DNA of 64,000 bases, from assembly GCA_016722655.1 (NCBI GenBank), contig JADKIR010000004.1:682001-746000 (forward strand). The letters run 5' to 3'. Each line of letters starts with the position of its first letter. The stretch's first letter is position 1. Positions 34,272-43,585 of the stretch are shown one piece after another. The notes under the pieces were generated by a model that did not search any database, was not told the origin of the DNA, and saw only the letters and a list, made by a program, of their open reading frames with translations. The position numbers and the translations under genes were made by a program. This stretch comes from Cytophagaceae bacterium (GTDB lineage: Bacteria; Bacteroidota; Bacteroidia; Cytophagales; Spirosomataceae).

Positions 34272-35021
34272 ATGAAACGGTTATTGATTGGTTGTGTTCT
34301 GATTTTAAGTTCATTGAGTGTTTTTTCGCAAACTTCAAAACAAGTCTATGAGCTTCGTACTTATGAACTTCGTTTCGGAGGATCCCGAGCTGTTTTAGAG
34401 AATTATTTCAAAAATGCACTTTTTCCTACTTTAAATAAATACGGTATAAAAAATATCGGAGCCTTTGAGGAAATATCAAAGGAAGATCCTGCAAAACTCT
34501 ATTTATTAATTCCTTATGAGTCAATGGAAAGTTTTGCCGGTATGATTCAAAAAATTGATAATGATTCTGATTTTAAGGCATTGAGTAAGGAGTATGATCA
34601 AACTCCGGCAGAAAAAACCCCTTATGCAAGATATACATCGTCATTGATGCTGGCATTTGATGGATTCCCTAAAATTCAGAAACTTACCTCTACCCAGAAA
34701 CTACTGGAAGTGAGAATTTATGAGAGTCATAACGAAGGTACGGCGGCCAACAAAAGGAGTATGTTTAATGATGAAGAATTGAAAATATTTCAGGCGACCA
34801 ACCTGCATACTATATTTTTTGGTCAAAATATTATTGGTGAATATTTGCCTTGCCTGACCTATATGCTTGCATTTGACAATATGCAAGAAAGAGACGCCAA
34901 CTGGAAATTATTTGGCAATCATCCCGATTGGAAACGAATCTCAAACGATCCAAAGTATTCAGGAAATATGAATAAAATTCGGAGAATATTCCTTAACCCA
35001 TTGCCGTATTCTCAATTATAG
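34272..35021 (+). CDS. Exported NIPSNAP-family protein
   Basis: 249 residues from the ATG at 34272, which begins the signal peptide (ending VFSQT, about residue 21). The earlier start at 34227 only adds a charged leader inside the previous gene. Two NIPSNAP-like domains are visible: VYELRTYELRFGG (about residues 25-37) and LLEVRIYESHNEG near 145. NIPSNAP proteins have a ferredoxin-like fold with poorly known function. In Bacteroidota they often sit in carbohydrate or aromatic catabolism loci. Confidence 0.85.
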   Translation: MKRLLIGCVLILSSLSVFSQTSKQVYELRTYELRFGGSRAVLENYFKNALFPTLNKYGIKNIGAFEEISKEDPAKLYLLIPYESMESFAGMIQKIDNDSDFKALSKEYDQTPAEKTPYARYTSSLMLAFDGFPKIQKLTSTQKLLEVRIYESHNEGTAANKRSMFNDEELKIFQATNLHTIFFGQNIIGEYLPCLTYMLAFDNMQERDANWKLFGNHPDWKRISNDPKYSGNMNKIRRIFLNPLPYSQL

Positions 35022-35037
35022 ATGATATTTCAAAATG

Positions 35038-36123
35038 ATGAAAATAAGAAAGCTTTTTATCATATTTATGCTATCATTTCCATTTCAATAGGTGATGGCA
35101 GGCACTCCTAATTTTTCATTTTTCAATGAGCAGGATGGGAAAGCATTAAAAAAGCTGTTTGCTGACCCAACGCTCATTCCAACTCTCCAAAGGATTAAAT
35201 CCGAAGTGCGGATGGGTATTCTGGATTTTAGTCCTGAAAGAGTTGAAGTAGTAAAGCAACTCAATGCAGCCGGAATTCCGTTAGTGGCCTGGTTGCTTTT
35301 ACCCAAAGAAAAAGGATATTGGTTTCACGGACGCAACGCCAAAAATGCATTTGCCCGATACGCGGAAATTAAAAACTGGGCTGATAAATCAGGATTGAAA
35401 TTTAGCGGCATCGGGATCGATTTGGAATTGGATTTCAATGACATAGACCTGGCAAAAAATCACAAAATCGAGCTTTTGGGAAAAATAATTAAAAGAATGT
35501 ATGATAACGAAGGTTTTGCTAAATCCAAAAAAGACTACGAATCATTGGTAAATCTCATCAGAAAAGATGGTTATAAAGTGGAAAGTTATTATGTGCCCAT
35601 GATTAAGCTGGAAACAAAAGAGGGTAGATCGTCTATTCAGCAGGTAAGTGGCTTTTTAGACCTTACCACTGACAAAGACATTCCAATGCTTTACACCTCA
35701 TTTATGGGAAATGCCTATGGAATGATTGAACGGATGGCCGTAGAAGAAAAGCTAAGATTTGTGGCATTGGGAAGTACAGGGGGTGGTATTGACCCCACCT
35801 TGAAAAGTATGACCTGGGATGATTTAGCATTCGATTTACGTCATGTAGCCGGTACTGCTCAAGAGATTCACATTTTCAGTCTGGAAGGTGCGGTTGAAAA
35901 GGGTTTCTTGCCCAAATTAATTGATTTTGACTTTTCTGTTCCGATAAAGAAATATCCTGAGCAATTGAAAGAGGTTGATTCTCTTAAATCTGCAGTGGCC
36001 ATGATTTCAAAACTAATGAGTTATCCCACCTTGTTGATTATTGGCACCTTTTTAATAGTTTCCGGATTTATTTATTTGATATACAGAATATTAAAATTTT
36101 TGTTGTCATTTTCAAAATCTTGA
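35038..36123 (+). pseudogene. TIM-barrel-like protein with nonsense codon in signal peptide
   Basis: An in-frame ATG at 35038 opens a classic signal peptide (MKIRKLFIIFMLSFPFQ), but TAG at 35089-35091 interrupts it. The remaining 342 residues read open from GTG/ATG at 35092/35095. The body looks like a TIM barrel (FSGIGIDLELDFND, AGIPLVAWLLLP, ALGSTGGGIDPTLKSMTWDDL), with a C-terminal membrane helix (about 315-335). A one-base change of TAG to CAG or TGG would restore export. It is either a recent pseudogene or now a cytoplasmic form made by reinitiation. The family is not recognised. Confidence 0.75.
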
Positions 36124-36173
36124 CGCTGGTTTTTGCCCTGGTAATTTTTAATATTTTTCAAAATAAGATTCGA

Positions 36174-37190
36174 ATGAAAAAACTACTCATATTAATCACC
36201 CTCCACTTATCACTCATCTCATTCGCCCAAACCGGCAAGGTGGTAAGTTTTACAATTAATTCAAAAGCCTTGCAGAATAAAGGTGGTGAAGATCCGAATC
36301 GAAAAGTTTCCGTTTATCTGCCTCCTAATTATGATGCTTCCACACAGCGTTACCCGGTTATATATTATTTGCATGGTTTTATGGGGAAAGACAACATTTT
36401 TCCTCAGATGCAAAAAGTTTTAGATGAAGGTATATCCCGACAAAAAATTAAACCTTTCATCTTCGTTCAGGCTGACCAATATACACTATTTGAAGGAAGC
36501 TTTTATTCAAATTCTTCTCTGACAGGTAATTGGGATGAGTTTGAAAGCAAAGAATTAGTAGAATACTTGGATAAAAACTACAGGACTATTCCCACCAGAG
36601 ATAGCAGAGGTATTGCCGGGCATTCGATGGGAGGATATGGGGCTTTCAAAATCGGAATGCTTCATCCTGAGGTTTTTAGCAGCATTTATGCCTTGAGTCC
36701 CGGATTATTGGCGATGGTGAAAGAGTTTGGGCCCAATAGCTCTTCATTCAAAGAAGTTCAAAATGTTAAAACTATCGAAGATTTAAAGAAAACTTATTAT
36801 CCAAAAGTGTTGGTAGCAGTTGGACGTGCATGGTCACCAAACCCAAATAAACCGCCATTTTTCTGTGATTTTCCTTTTAGTTATGAAGGTGACAAAATGA
36901 TTGTAAATCAGGCAATTTTGGAAAAATGGGAAGCCAATATGCCAGTTTATATAGTCGATAAATATGCTGATAACCTGCGTAAAATGTCGGCAATTAAACT
37001 GGATTGGGGACGAAATGATTCACCTCGATTTCCGTTACAAATTGGTATGCTAAGTCAGCGTCTGGAAAATCTCGGCATCAATCATTTTGCGGAAGAATAT
37101 ATTGGAGATCATGGCAACAAGATTTGGACATTGGACGGCAGGGTTTTAAATGACATGTTGCCTTTTTTTAATGATTATTTGAAATTTTAA
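36174..37190 (+). CDS. Exported esterase, CE1/esterase-D family
   Basis: 338 residues from the ATG at 36174, where a signal peptide begins (ending ISFAQT). An upstream in-frame start adds only a hydrophobic leader. The alpha/beta-hydrolase elements YPVIYYLHGFMG (about residues 63-74) and the nucleophile elbow GHSMGGYGA (about 148-156) are clear, and the terminal HGNKIW provides the histidine. The esterase-D fold includes feruloyl and acetyl xylan esterases. It is followed by a second member after 12 bp. Confidence 0.88.
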   Translation: MKKLLILITLHLSLISFAQTGKVVSFTINSKALQNKGGEDPNRKVSVYLPPNYDASTQRYPVIYYLHGFMGKDNIFPQMQKVLDEGISRQKIKPFIFVQADQYTLFEGSFYSNSSLTGNWDEFESKELVEYLDKNYRTIPTRDSRGIAGHSMGGYGAFKIGMLHPEVFSSIYALSPGLLAMVKEFGPNSSSFKEVQNVKTIEDLKKTYYPKVLVAVGRAWSPNPNKPPFFCDFPFSYEGDKMIVNQAILEKWEANMPVYIVDKYADNLRKMSAIKLDWGRNDSPRFPLQIGMLSQRLENLGINHFAEEYIGDHGNKIWTLDGRVLNDMLPFFNDYLKF

Positions 37191-37202
37191 CCTTAATATA
37201 TT

Positions 37203-38072
37203 ATGAAAAAACTCATCTATTTAATCCTTATTTTATTTGCATTTTCCGCAAAAGCTGCAACTGTTGATACCCTTGATGTGCCGAGTGCTGTCATGAAAAA
37301 AGCCTACAAAGCGGCAGTTGTTTTACCTCTTTCATACACAAAAAATCAGGCATCATATCCTGTGCTATATTTACTCCATGGTGGTGGAGGTCATTTTCGC
37401 GATTGGCTTACCTCCACACCCGATAAAAACCTTGTAAAAAACCTGGCAGATCAATACAATCTTATCATTGTAATGCCCGAAGGTGAAACTTTTGGTTGGT
37501 ACATGGATAGCCCTTTCGACCCAAATAATAAGTTTGAAACATACATCACAAAAGAGGTTATTCAGAAAATCGATGCAACTTATCGTACGGTTAAGAGTAA
37601 CAAGGGGCGTGTAATCACCGGACTGTCGATGGGTGGTCATGGAGCCATGTATCTATCTGCACGACATCCTGAGCTTTTTGCTGCTGCCGGAACCATGAGT
37701 GGAGCCATGGATTTGAACTACACTAAATTTAACATCAATCCTGATTTTGCAAAAACACTAAAGGACCTTTTCGAAAAGCTTTTGGGCACTTCTGATGTTT
37801 CAAATGAAGTTTATGTAAAAAATTCAGTAGTCAATATGGTTGATGCCATAAAGAAAAATGCGATGCCCATTACCATAGATTGTGGAGTAGATGATTTTCT
37901 GATTGGAGGTAACAGGGAGCTGCACAACAGACTTCTTTATGCAGGAGTTGCTCATGATTATACAGAACGACCCGGAGCCCATACCTGGCCTTATTGGGAA
38001 AATTCATTGCCATTCCATGTGCTATTTTTTCATAATGTATTGAAAAAGAACGGAGTGGCGTTAAGTGAATGA
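37203..38072 (+). CDS. Exported esterase, CE1/esterase-D family
   Basis: 289 residues with a signal peptide (ending AKAAT). YPVLYLLHGGGGHFRDW and the nucleophile elbow GLSMGGHGAMYLS (about residues 140-152) show the esterase-D fold, with an acid at VDDFL and a histidine in GAHTWPYW. It is a paralogue-like neighbour of the protein at 36174. Probable acyl or feruloyl esterase acting on a substituted glycan. It ends the esterase block before the transporter gene. Confidence 0.9.
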   Translation: MKKLIYLILILFAFSAKAATVDTLDVPSAVMKKAYKAAVVLPLSYTKNQASYPVLYLLHGGGGHFRDWLTSTPDKNLVKNLADQYNLIIVMPEGETFGWYMDSPFDPNNKFETYITKEVIQKIDATYRTVKSNKGRVITGLSMGGHGAMYLSARHPELFAAAGTMSGAMDLNYTKFNINPDFAKTLKDLFEKLLGTSDVSNEVYVKNSVVNMVDAIKKNAMPITIDCGVDDFLIGGNRELHNRLLYAGVAHDYTERPGAHTWPYWENSLPFHVLFFHNVLKKNGVALSE

Positions 38073-38214
38073 AGTTTAAGCAAGTTTTCACTAATATCAT
38101 TTCGGCTATTTCTAGGATTATTTGATTAAAATATTGCATTTTTAAATGATATTGTTTTGATTTGATTAGCCTTTTACTGTAATGCAATAGAATAAACCCT
38201 AATTGATTGATAAA

Positions 38215-39828
38215 ATGAATAGTCGTCTGTCGTTCCCCGACTACCTGGTTTTTATTGTGTATTTTATAATAGTGTCGGCCTATGGATACTATATTTTTCA
38301 CAAGAAAAAATCCAAAGTAAGTGACTCCAAAGACTTCTTTTTGGCCGAAGGCTCTCTCACTTGGTGGGCGATTGGTGCTTCCTTGATTGCCTCCAATATC
38401 TCGGCTGAGCATTTTATTGGCATGTCGGGTTCAGGCTTTGCAATGGGTCTGGCGATTTCTTCTTATGAATGGTTGTCTGCAGTTACTCTCATTATTGTTG
38501 CCATATTTTTCATTCCGATTTATTTGAAAAACAAGATTTACACCATGCCGCAGTTTCTGGCTCAGCGGTACAATGGCACAGTAGCGACAATTATGGCGGT
38601 ATTTTGGCTTTTGCTGTATGTATTTGTTAACCTTACCTCCATATTATATTTGGGGGCTTTGGCGGTGGAGAGTATTTCAGGTGTCGCATTTGAATATTGT
38701 ATGTTTGGGCTAGCTATTTTTGCCATTTTCATAACTCTTGGTGGCATGAAAGTGATTGGCTATACTGATATTATCCAAGTGGTGGTTTTAATTCTAGGTG
38801 GTTTGGTGGTGACATATCTGGCTCTGGATATGGTTTCAGAAAAATTCAATGGAAGTGGCGTATTAAGTGCATTACCTATACTTAAAAGGGAATCAAATGA
38901 CCATTTTCACATGATTTTCTCTGAAGGCCATAAATACTATTATGAATTACCCGGTCTTGCAGTGCTTTTTGGTGGAATGTGGATCAATAACCTCAACTAT
39001 TGGGGTTGTAATCAATACATTGTTCAGCGGGCCTTAGGGGCAGACCTGAAAACAGCTCGAAACGGAATATTATTTGCTGCAGCACTGAAATTATTGATAC
39101 CCTTAATCTGTGCTGTCCCGGGAATTGCGGTTTATGTTTTGTACCAAAACGGTTTTTTTCAGCACGAAATGGTTGACGCTGCCGGAATCGTGAAACCTGA
39201 CAGAGCTTACCCTACGTTAATGAATCTGTTGCCTCAAGGTTTGAAAGGTCTTTCTTTTGCAGCACTTACTGCGGCAATTGTGGCTTCATTGGCCGGGAAA
39301 TGTAACTCCATTGCCACGATTTTTAGTCTCGACATTTATCAGAAATTTTTCGATAAAAAAGCATCAGAAAAAAAACTGGTCAGAGTAGGTCGATGGTCTA
39401 TCCTTGGAGCATTTGCAATTGCATTGATAATTACTCCGCAATTAAAACAGTTGGAACAGGCCTATCAGTTTGTTCAGGAATATTCCAATTACCTCACTCC
39501 GGGGGCTTTTGCTTTGTTTTTCCTGGGTTTATTCTGGAAAAGAACCACCACCTTGTCGGCAGTAGTAGCTGCAACACTTTCCATTCCATTGGCGGTGGCT
39601 TTCAAAATTGTTCCAGAAGTTCCCATGCCATTTTTACACCGCACCGGTTGGGTTTTTCTGATTCTTACCGTGTTGATGATAGTAATTTCTCTTTTGGACA
39701 AAAACAGTAAAAACAACCCCAAAGGACTCGATATTGATTCGAAATGGTTTAAGGTCACTTCATCTTTTGCAATTCTTTCAATTTTAGTTTCCGGAATTGT
39801 TGTGGCTCTTTATACCGTTTTTTGGTGA
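38215..39828 (+). CDS. Sodium:solute symporter (SSS family)
   Basis: 537 residues from the ATG at 38215, with about 13-14 membrane helices. SSS features include the LAEGSLTWWAIGASLIASNISAEHFIGMSGSGF region of helices 2-3 (about residues 42-75) and SLAGKCNSIATIF (about 360). It imports a sugar or related solute with sodium across the inner membrane. It is likely the uptake step for products of the neighbouring GH42, sulfatase and esterases. Confidence 0.93.
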   Translation: MNSRLSFPDYLVFIVYFIIVSAYGYYIFHKKKSKVSDSKDFFLAEGSLTWWAIGASLIASNISAEHFIGMSGSGFAMGLAISSYEWLSAVTLIIVAIFFIPIYLKNKIYTMPQFLAQRYNGTVATIMAVFWLLLYVFVNLTSILYLGALAVESISGVAFEYCMFGLAIFAIFITLGGMKVIGYTDIIQVVVLILGGLVVTYLALDMVSEKFNGSGVLSALPILKRESNDHFHMIFSEGHKYYYELPGLAVLFGGMWINNLNYWGCNQYIVQRALGADLKTARNGILFAAALKLLIPLICAVPGIAVYVLYQNGFFQHEMVDAAGIVKPDRAYPTLMNLLPQGLKGLSFAALTAAIVASLAGKCNSIATIFSLDIYQKFFDKKASEKKLVRVGRWSILGAFAIALIITPQLKQLEQAYQFVQEYSNYLTPGAFALFFLGLFWKRTTTLSAVVAATLSIPLAVAFKIVPEVPMPFLHRTGWVFLILTVLMIVISLLDKNSKNNPKGLDIDSKWFKVTSSFAILSILVSGIVVALYTVFW

Positions 39829-39874
39829 TAAATATTTGAATAAAATTCCATATTTTTATAAAAATTCTGTCTCA

Positions 39875-41500
39875 ATGCGAAAAAAAATAGCCTTTTCTTT
39901 GATTTTATTGATTCCTGTTATCGGATTCATAGCATTTAAATCAGGGAAGAAAAAGCGACCCAACATCGTTTTTATTATGTCTGATGACCATGCTTATCAG
40001 GCTATTTCGGCTTATGATACCAGGCTGATGCAGACCCCCAACATTGACAGAATCGCAAAAGAGGGAATGCTTTTTACCAATGCCTGTGTTACCAATTCAA
40101 TCTGTGCTCCATCAAGGGCAGTGATTTTAACCGGAAAACACAGCCATATCAATGGAAAAATCGACAACTATTTTCCATTTGATACCACAAACATGACATT
40201 TCCTCAATTACTCCAACAAAGTGGTTATCAGACGGCTATGTTTGGAAAATTGCATTTTGGCAATAATCCAAAAGGTTTTGATGAATTTCAAATTCTACCT
40301 GACCAGGGCAACTATTATAACCCTGATATCATTACAAAAAAAGAAGGCACTAAAAAGTTGACCGGCTATGTGACAGACCTCATTACGGACCTGACTCTGA
40401 ACTGGTTAAAAAATGAGAGAGACGATGACAAGCCTTTCTTTCTGGCCTATTTGCATAAGGCACCACACCGCGAGTGGTTACCCGCTGAGAGGCATTATAA
40501 AGAATATATTAACAAGACTTTTCCGGAGCCGGAAACACTTTTTGATAACTATGAAGGTCGTGGAAGGGCTGCACATGAACAAGAAATGAATCTGTTAACC
40601 CATATGAACTGGGCAGGAGATTCAAAGATTTTTCCTGAAAATATGGATAAATTGGGTATCAAAGAATCTCACAACTATGATAAACGCCTATATAACATGA
40701 CCGTAGAACGAATGAATTCTGAGCAGAGGAAAGTTTGGGATGAAACTTATGGCAAAATGAATCAGGAATTTATCAAAAAATATCCCCAAATGGCCGATGT
40801 TGATAAAATGAAATGGCGTTATCAGAGATACATGCAGGATTATCTGGGATGTATTGCTTCTGTTGATGAGGGAGTAGGTAAAGTCCTGGATTTTTTGAGA
40901 GAAAGCGGTCTGGACGAAAATACTATTGTGATTTATACCTCAGATCAGGGTTTTTATCTGGGAGAGCACGGATGGTTTGATAAACGTTTCATTTTTGATC
41001 AGTCATTTAAAACACCACTTTTGGTAAAATGGCCGGGTGTAATTAAGCCAGGATCCAAAAACACGCAAATGGTACAAAATCTGGATTATGCTCAGACATT
41101 TTTAGAAGCTGCCGGTATCAAACCTCCTGCTGATATGCAGGGTGAAAGTTTAATTCCAATTTTCAAAGGGAAGGGCAGGAATTTCCGTGATGCAGCATAT
41201 TATCATTATTATGAATACCCAAGTGTACACATGGTGAAGCGGCACTATGCAGTGGTGACTGAGAAATATAAACTGGTGCATTTTTACTACGACGTGGACG
41301 AATGGGAGCTTTATGATAGAAAAAATGATCCTAACGAAATGAAGAACGTTTACAATGACCCAAAATACAAATCAGTAAAAGCAGAATTGCATAAAAAACT
41401 GGCCGATTTGAGAATAAAATATAAAGATTCTGAAACCCTTGATAAAATGTATATCAACAAATATGATGAATTATTGAAAAAAGGTCAGATTTTTAGATAA
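39875..41500 (+). CDS. Exported sulfatase, formylglycine-dependent
   Basis: 541 residues from the ATG at 39875, which opens a signal peptide or membrane anchor (ending near GKKKRPN). N-terminal metal-binding Asp-Asp in FIMSDDHAYQ (37-38). Cys77 within CAPSR is the residue converted to formylglycine by the FGE. The later TSDQGFYLGEHGWFDKR carries metal and catalytic residues. It desulfates a sulfated glycan, or possibly another sulfate ester. A sulfatase next to GH42 suggests a sulfated galactan-like substrate. Confidence 0.93.
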   Translation: MRKKIAFSLILLIPVIGFIAFKSGKKKRPNIVFIMSDDHAYQAISAYDTRLMQTPNIDRIAKEGMLFTNACVTNSICAPSRAVILTGKHSHINGKIDNYFPFDTTNMTFPQLLQQSGYQTAMFGKLHFGNNPKGFDEFQILPDQGNYYNPDIITKKEGTKKLTGYVTDLITDLTLNWLKNERDDDKPFFLAYLHKAPHREWLPAERHYKEYINKTFPEPETLFDNYEGRGRAAHEQEMNLLTHMNWAGDSKIFPENMDKLGIKESHNYDKRLYNMTVERMNSEQRKVWDETYGKMNQEFIKKYPQMADVDKMKWRYQRYMQDYLGCIASVDEGVGKVLDFLRESGLDENTIVIYTSDQGFYLGEHGWFDKRFIFDQSFKTPLLVKWPGVIKPGSKNTQMVQNLDYAQTFLEAAGIKPPADMQGESLIPIFKGKGRNFRDAAYYHYYEYPSVHMVKRHYAVVTEKYKLVHFYYDVDEWELYDRKNDPNEMKNVYNDPKYKSVKAELHKKLADLRIKYKDSETLDKMYINKYDELLKKGQIFR

Positions 41501-41900
41501 TTGATTACGCCCCTAGAGGATTATGTTAAAATAGTCAAAATTTAAAATAAACTTATTCCATTAATTCTTGATCTTCTCACATCAAGATAGGTACTTGTAA
41601 ATTTATTTTTCACAATTTCATTAGCCTTTTATGGCACTAATAATTATTTGAAAAAATGAGGAATTGATTCAAATGTTAGAATTTTGAAATTATTTTAAAT
41701 GAAAATTGACAAAAAATAATTTACCATAATACTTCATTTCACATACAATTGAAGGCTATTTTTTGCTAAAATCGAAATAATATTTTCCAAAAAATAAAAA
41801 ATAAGAAGAAAATTCTTTTGCATTTTTTTGTTATTTACCAATAAAAAATATTAATTTTCGCAGAATTCTTTTTAACCCTAACCTAAAACCTTAAATTATT
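41501..41900. other. AT-rich gene-free stretch before doxX-like gene
   Basis: About 400 bp without a gene. It holds a small perfect hairpin (TCTTGAT at 41566-41572 with ATCAAGA at 41581-41587, no T run) just after the sulfatase gene, and near its right end the promoter candidate for the DoxX-like gene. Nothing else is visible. Confidence 0.6.
41828..41859 (+). promoter_or_regulatory. Promoter candidate for the DoxX-like gene
   Basis: TTG at 41828-41830, 21 nt, then TAATTTTC (41852-41859), one mismatch from TAnnTTTG. The start codon is 41 bp downstream. Confidence 0.5.
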
Positions 41901-42275
41901 ATGGAACAAATCATCGGTCCGTTGACCAAAATTGGTCGTTTTCTACTGGCCATTCCAATGGCTGTTTTCGGAGTTTTACACTTTATGGCTGCGGACAACA
42001 TGGCTCCAATGGTTCCAATTCCCGGAGGAGTGATTTGGGTGTATGTTACCGGTGTTGCTTTGATTGCTGCTGCGGTGAGTATTATCATGCAAAAGAAAGC
42101 CCGGTTGGCCTCTACCTTATTAGCAATTTTGCTTTTGATCTTTGTTTTCGCAGTTCATCTGCCAGGCGTAATGGCGGGTGGTGAAGGAGCACAAATGTCA
42201 ATGATGTCCTTGCTGAAAGATGTTGCAATTGCAGGTGGTGCTTTGGTTTATGCAGGTACTCAACCCATTGAATAA
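41901..42275 (+). CDS. DoxX-like small membrane protein
   Basis: 124 residues with four membrane helices (about residues 12-28, 44-63, 70-88 and 98-118) and a conserved-type PMAVFGVLHFMAAD segment, as in DoxX/DoxD-like inner-membrane proteins. The function is not defined. Related proteins are linked to redox or stress functions. It faces the convergent creatininase-like gene across a shared terminator. Confidence 0.75.
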   Translation: MEQIIGPLTKIGRFLLAIPMAVFGVLHFMAADNMAPMVPIPGGVIWVYVTGVALIAAAVSIIMQKKARLASTLLAILLLIFVFAVHLPGVMAGGEGAQMSMMSLLKDVAIAGGALVYAGTQPIE

Positions 42276-42307
42276 AAGACTTTTTACCCCTAAACCCTAA
42301 AAAACCC

Positions 42308-42344
42308 ATCGTCCCGGAATTAATTTTTCGGGGCGATTTTTTTT
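42308..42344. terminator. Shared terminator of convergent genes
   Basis: ATCGTCCCG (42308-42316) pairs with CGGGGCGAT (42329-42337), with one GU pair, and is followed by TTTTTTT. The opposite strand gives GGTTTTTT. The stem overlaps the last codons of the minus-strand creatininase-like gene. Confidence 0.85.
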
Positions 42345-43414
42345 AACCAAACAACCTCTCCGCGATTTCTGGCCCAGATTTTATTCACTTCTCCTGAATC
42401 GTCTCTGATAAAAAGTACATCGAGGTACATAGAAGAAAAGTAATCTTTGTCATCCCGAAAAAGCGGGAAGAAATTTCTCAGATCCCGGCCATTTAAAATG
42501 TATTCCAGTCGATTTTCCTGCTGGCTGATTACCAGCTCCAGACCACTTTTCTCATTTTTATAAATTCCTTCATATTCAGCATATTCTGTTTTTCTATCCA
42601 CCATTTTTGGCAACTCAATCTGAGCCATCATGTCAATTTCGTTGATCAGTTCGTTGGCAAATGCTTCCATATTTTTCATACCTTTTTCCGCACTTCCTAA
42701 AGCTGCGTAACCATTAATGCCACTCTGATTAAGATTGCCGTTCTCAACGGGTATCGGGGTCATAGCTCCCATTTTCCCCTTCATTGAGGAATCATTTACT
42801 GCAACTTTCATATTGACAAGGTCCGGTCTTACACTCAGTACATTCGAAGTTTCGATTTCATCGGCATGACCACTATATGATTTAGTACGAAACTGGGCCT
42901 CAGCTTTTTCAAATGCCGGCTTATCATAACGACTAAAAACCATCAAAATGCCTTCTTCGGCTAGCGTTTTTGATGCTATATAAAGGGTTGGAGAGGTACT
43001 TACGCCAATGTTGATGACATAAAACTTCTTTGGCCCATACGCTGCCAGGCTCCTGACCACCTGAATAACAGTCTCTGCTGCTGTATAAAAAGTGGTGCTT
43101 GTAGAGCCGGGGTATTTAAGAAATGCCGGATAAAAACCGTAATTCACTGTGGGAGCAATGACTACATTTCGTTTTTCCGAAATTCTCTTTGTCAGGGCTG
43201 TTGCCTGCAAAAAGTCCGTGGAAAGCGGCAAATGAGGTCCATGCTCTTTGGAGCCTGCTCCAAGCGGAATCACGACAATGTTCTTTTCATTTAATACCTC
43301 TCTGGCGGTAGTCCAGCTGATATCCTCCAGAAAAATTGCTTTTTGTTCAGGAGTTCTTTTTTGTGAAAAAGCAGAATACCCGATTAAACAAAAAAATAAA
43401 AAACACTTGCTCAT
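42320..43414 (-). CDS. Exported creatininase-family protein
   Basis: 364 residues. Signal peptide (ending SAFSQK, about residue 18). The creatininase metal-binding core is intact: GSKEHGPHLPLSTDF (about residues 55-69) and GHADEIETSNVLSVRPDLV (about 181-199). Family members are metal-dependent amidohydrolases (creatininase, mycofactocin-maturation or dipicolinate-type enzymes), usually about 240-260 residues. Here an extra C-terminal beta-rich domain of about 80 residues (EYEGIYKNEKSGLELVISQQ) is added. The substrate is unknown. Confidence 0.88.
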   Translation of the reverse strand: MSKCFLFFCLIGYSAFSQKRTPEQKAIFLEDISWTTAREVLNEKNIVVIPLGAGSKEHGPHLPLSTDFLQATALTKRISEKRNVVIAPTVNYGFYPAFLKYPGSTSTTFYTAAETVIQVVRSLAAYGPKKFYVINIGVSTSPTLYIASKTLAEEGILMVFSRYDKPAFEKAEAQFRTKSYSGHADEIETSNVLSVRPDLVNMKVAVNDSSMKGKMGAMTPIPVENGNLNQSGINGYAALGSAEKGMKNMEAFANELINEIDMMAQIELPKMVDRKTEYAEYEGIYKNEKSGLELVISQQENRLEYILNGRDLRNFFPLFRDDKDYFSSMYLDVLFIRDDSGEVNKIWARNRGEVVWLKKIAPKN

Positions 43415-43585
43415 TGCGACTTATTTTACTGTATTACAATATGTTATAAAAACACTTAAATCCAACATCTGCCATGACTTAACCCTTCTCAGTGCAAACC
43501 ATGACTTTATTATTTTGAACCCAAAAAATCCACTTACCAAATACTCTCTTTCCACCTTTCCAACTATAATACTATTACCTCATTA

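Noticed and set aside
35089..35091. TAG read as an amino acid (recoding)
   Set aside because: There is no sign of amber recoding elsewhere in the window; other genes use TAG as a normal stop, for example the YHS gene at 27350-27352.
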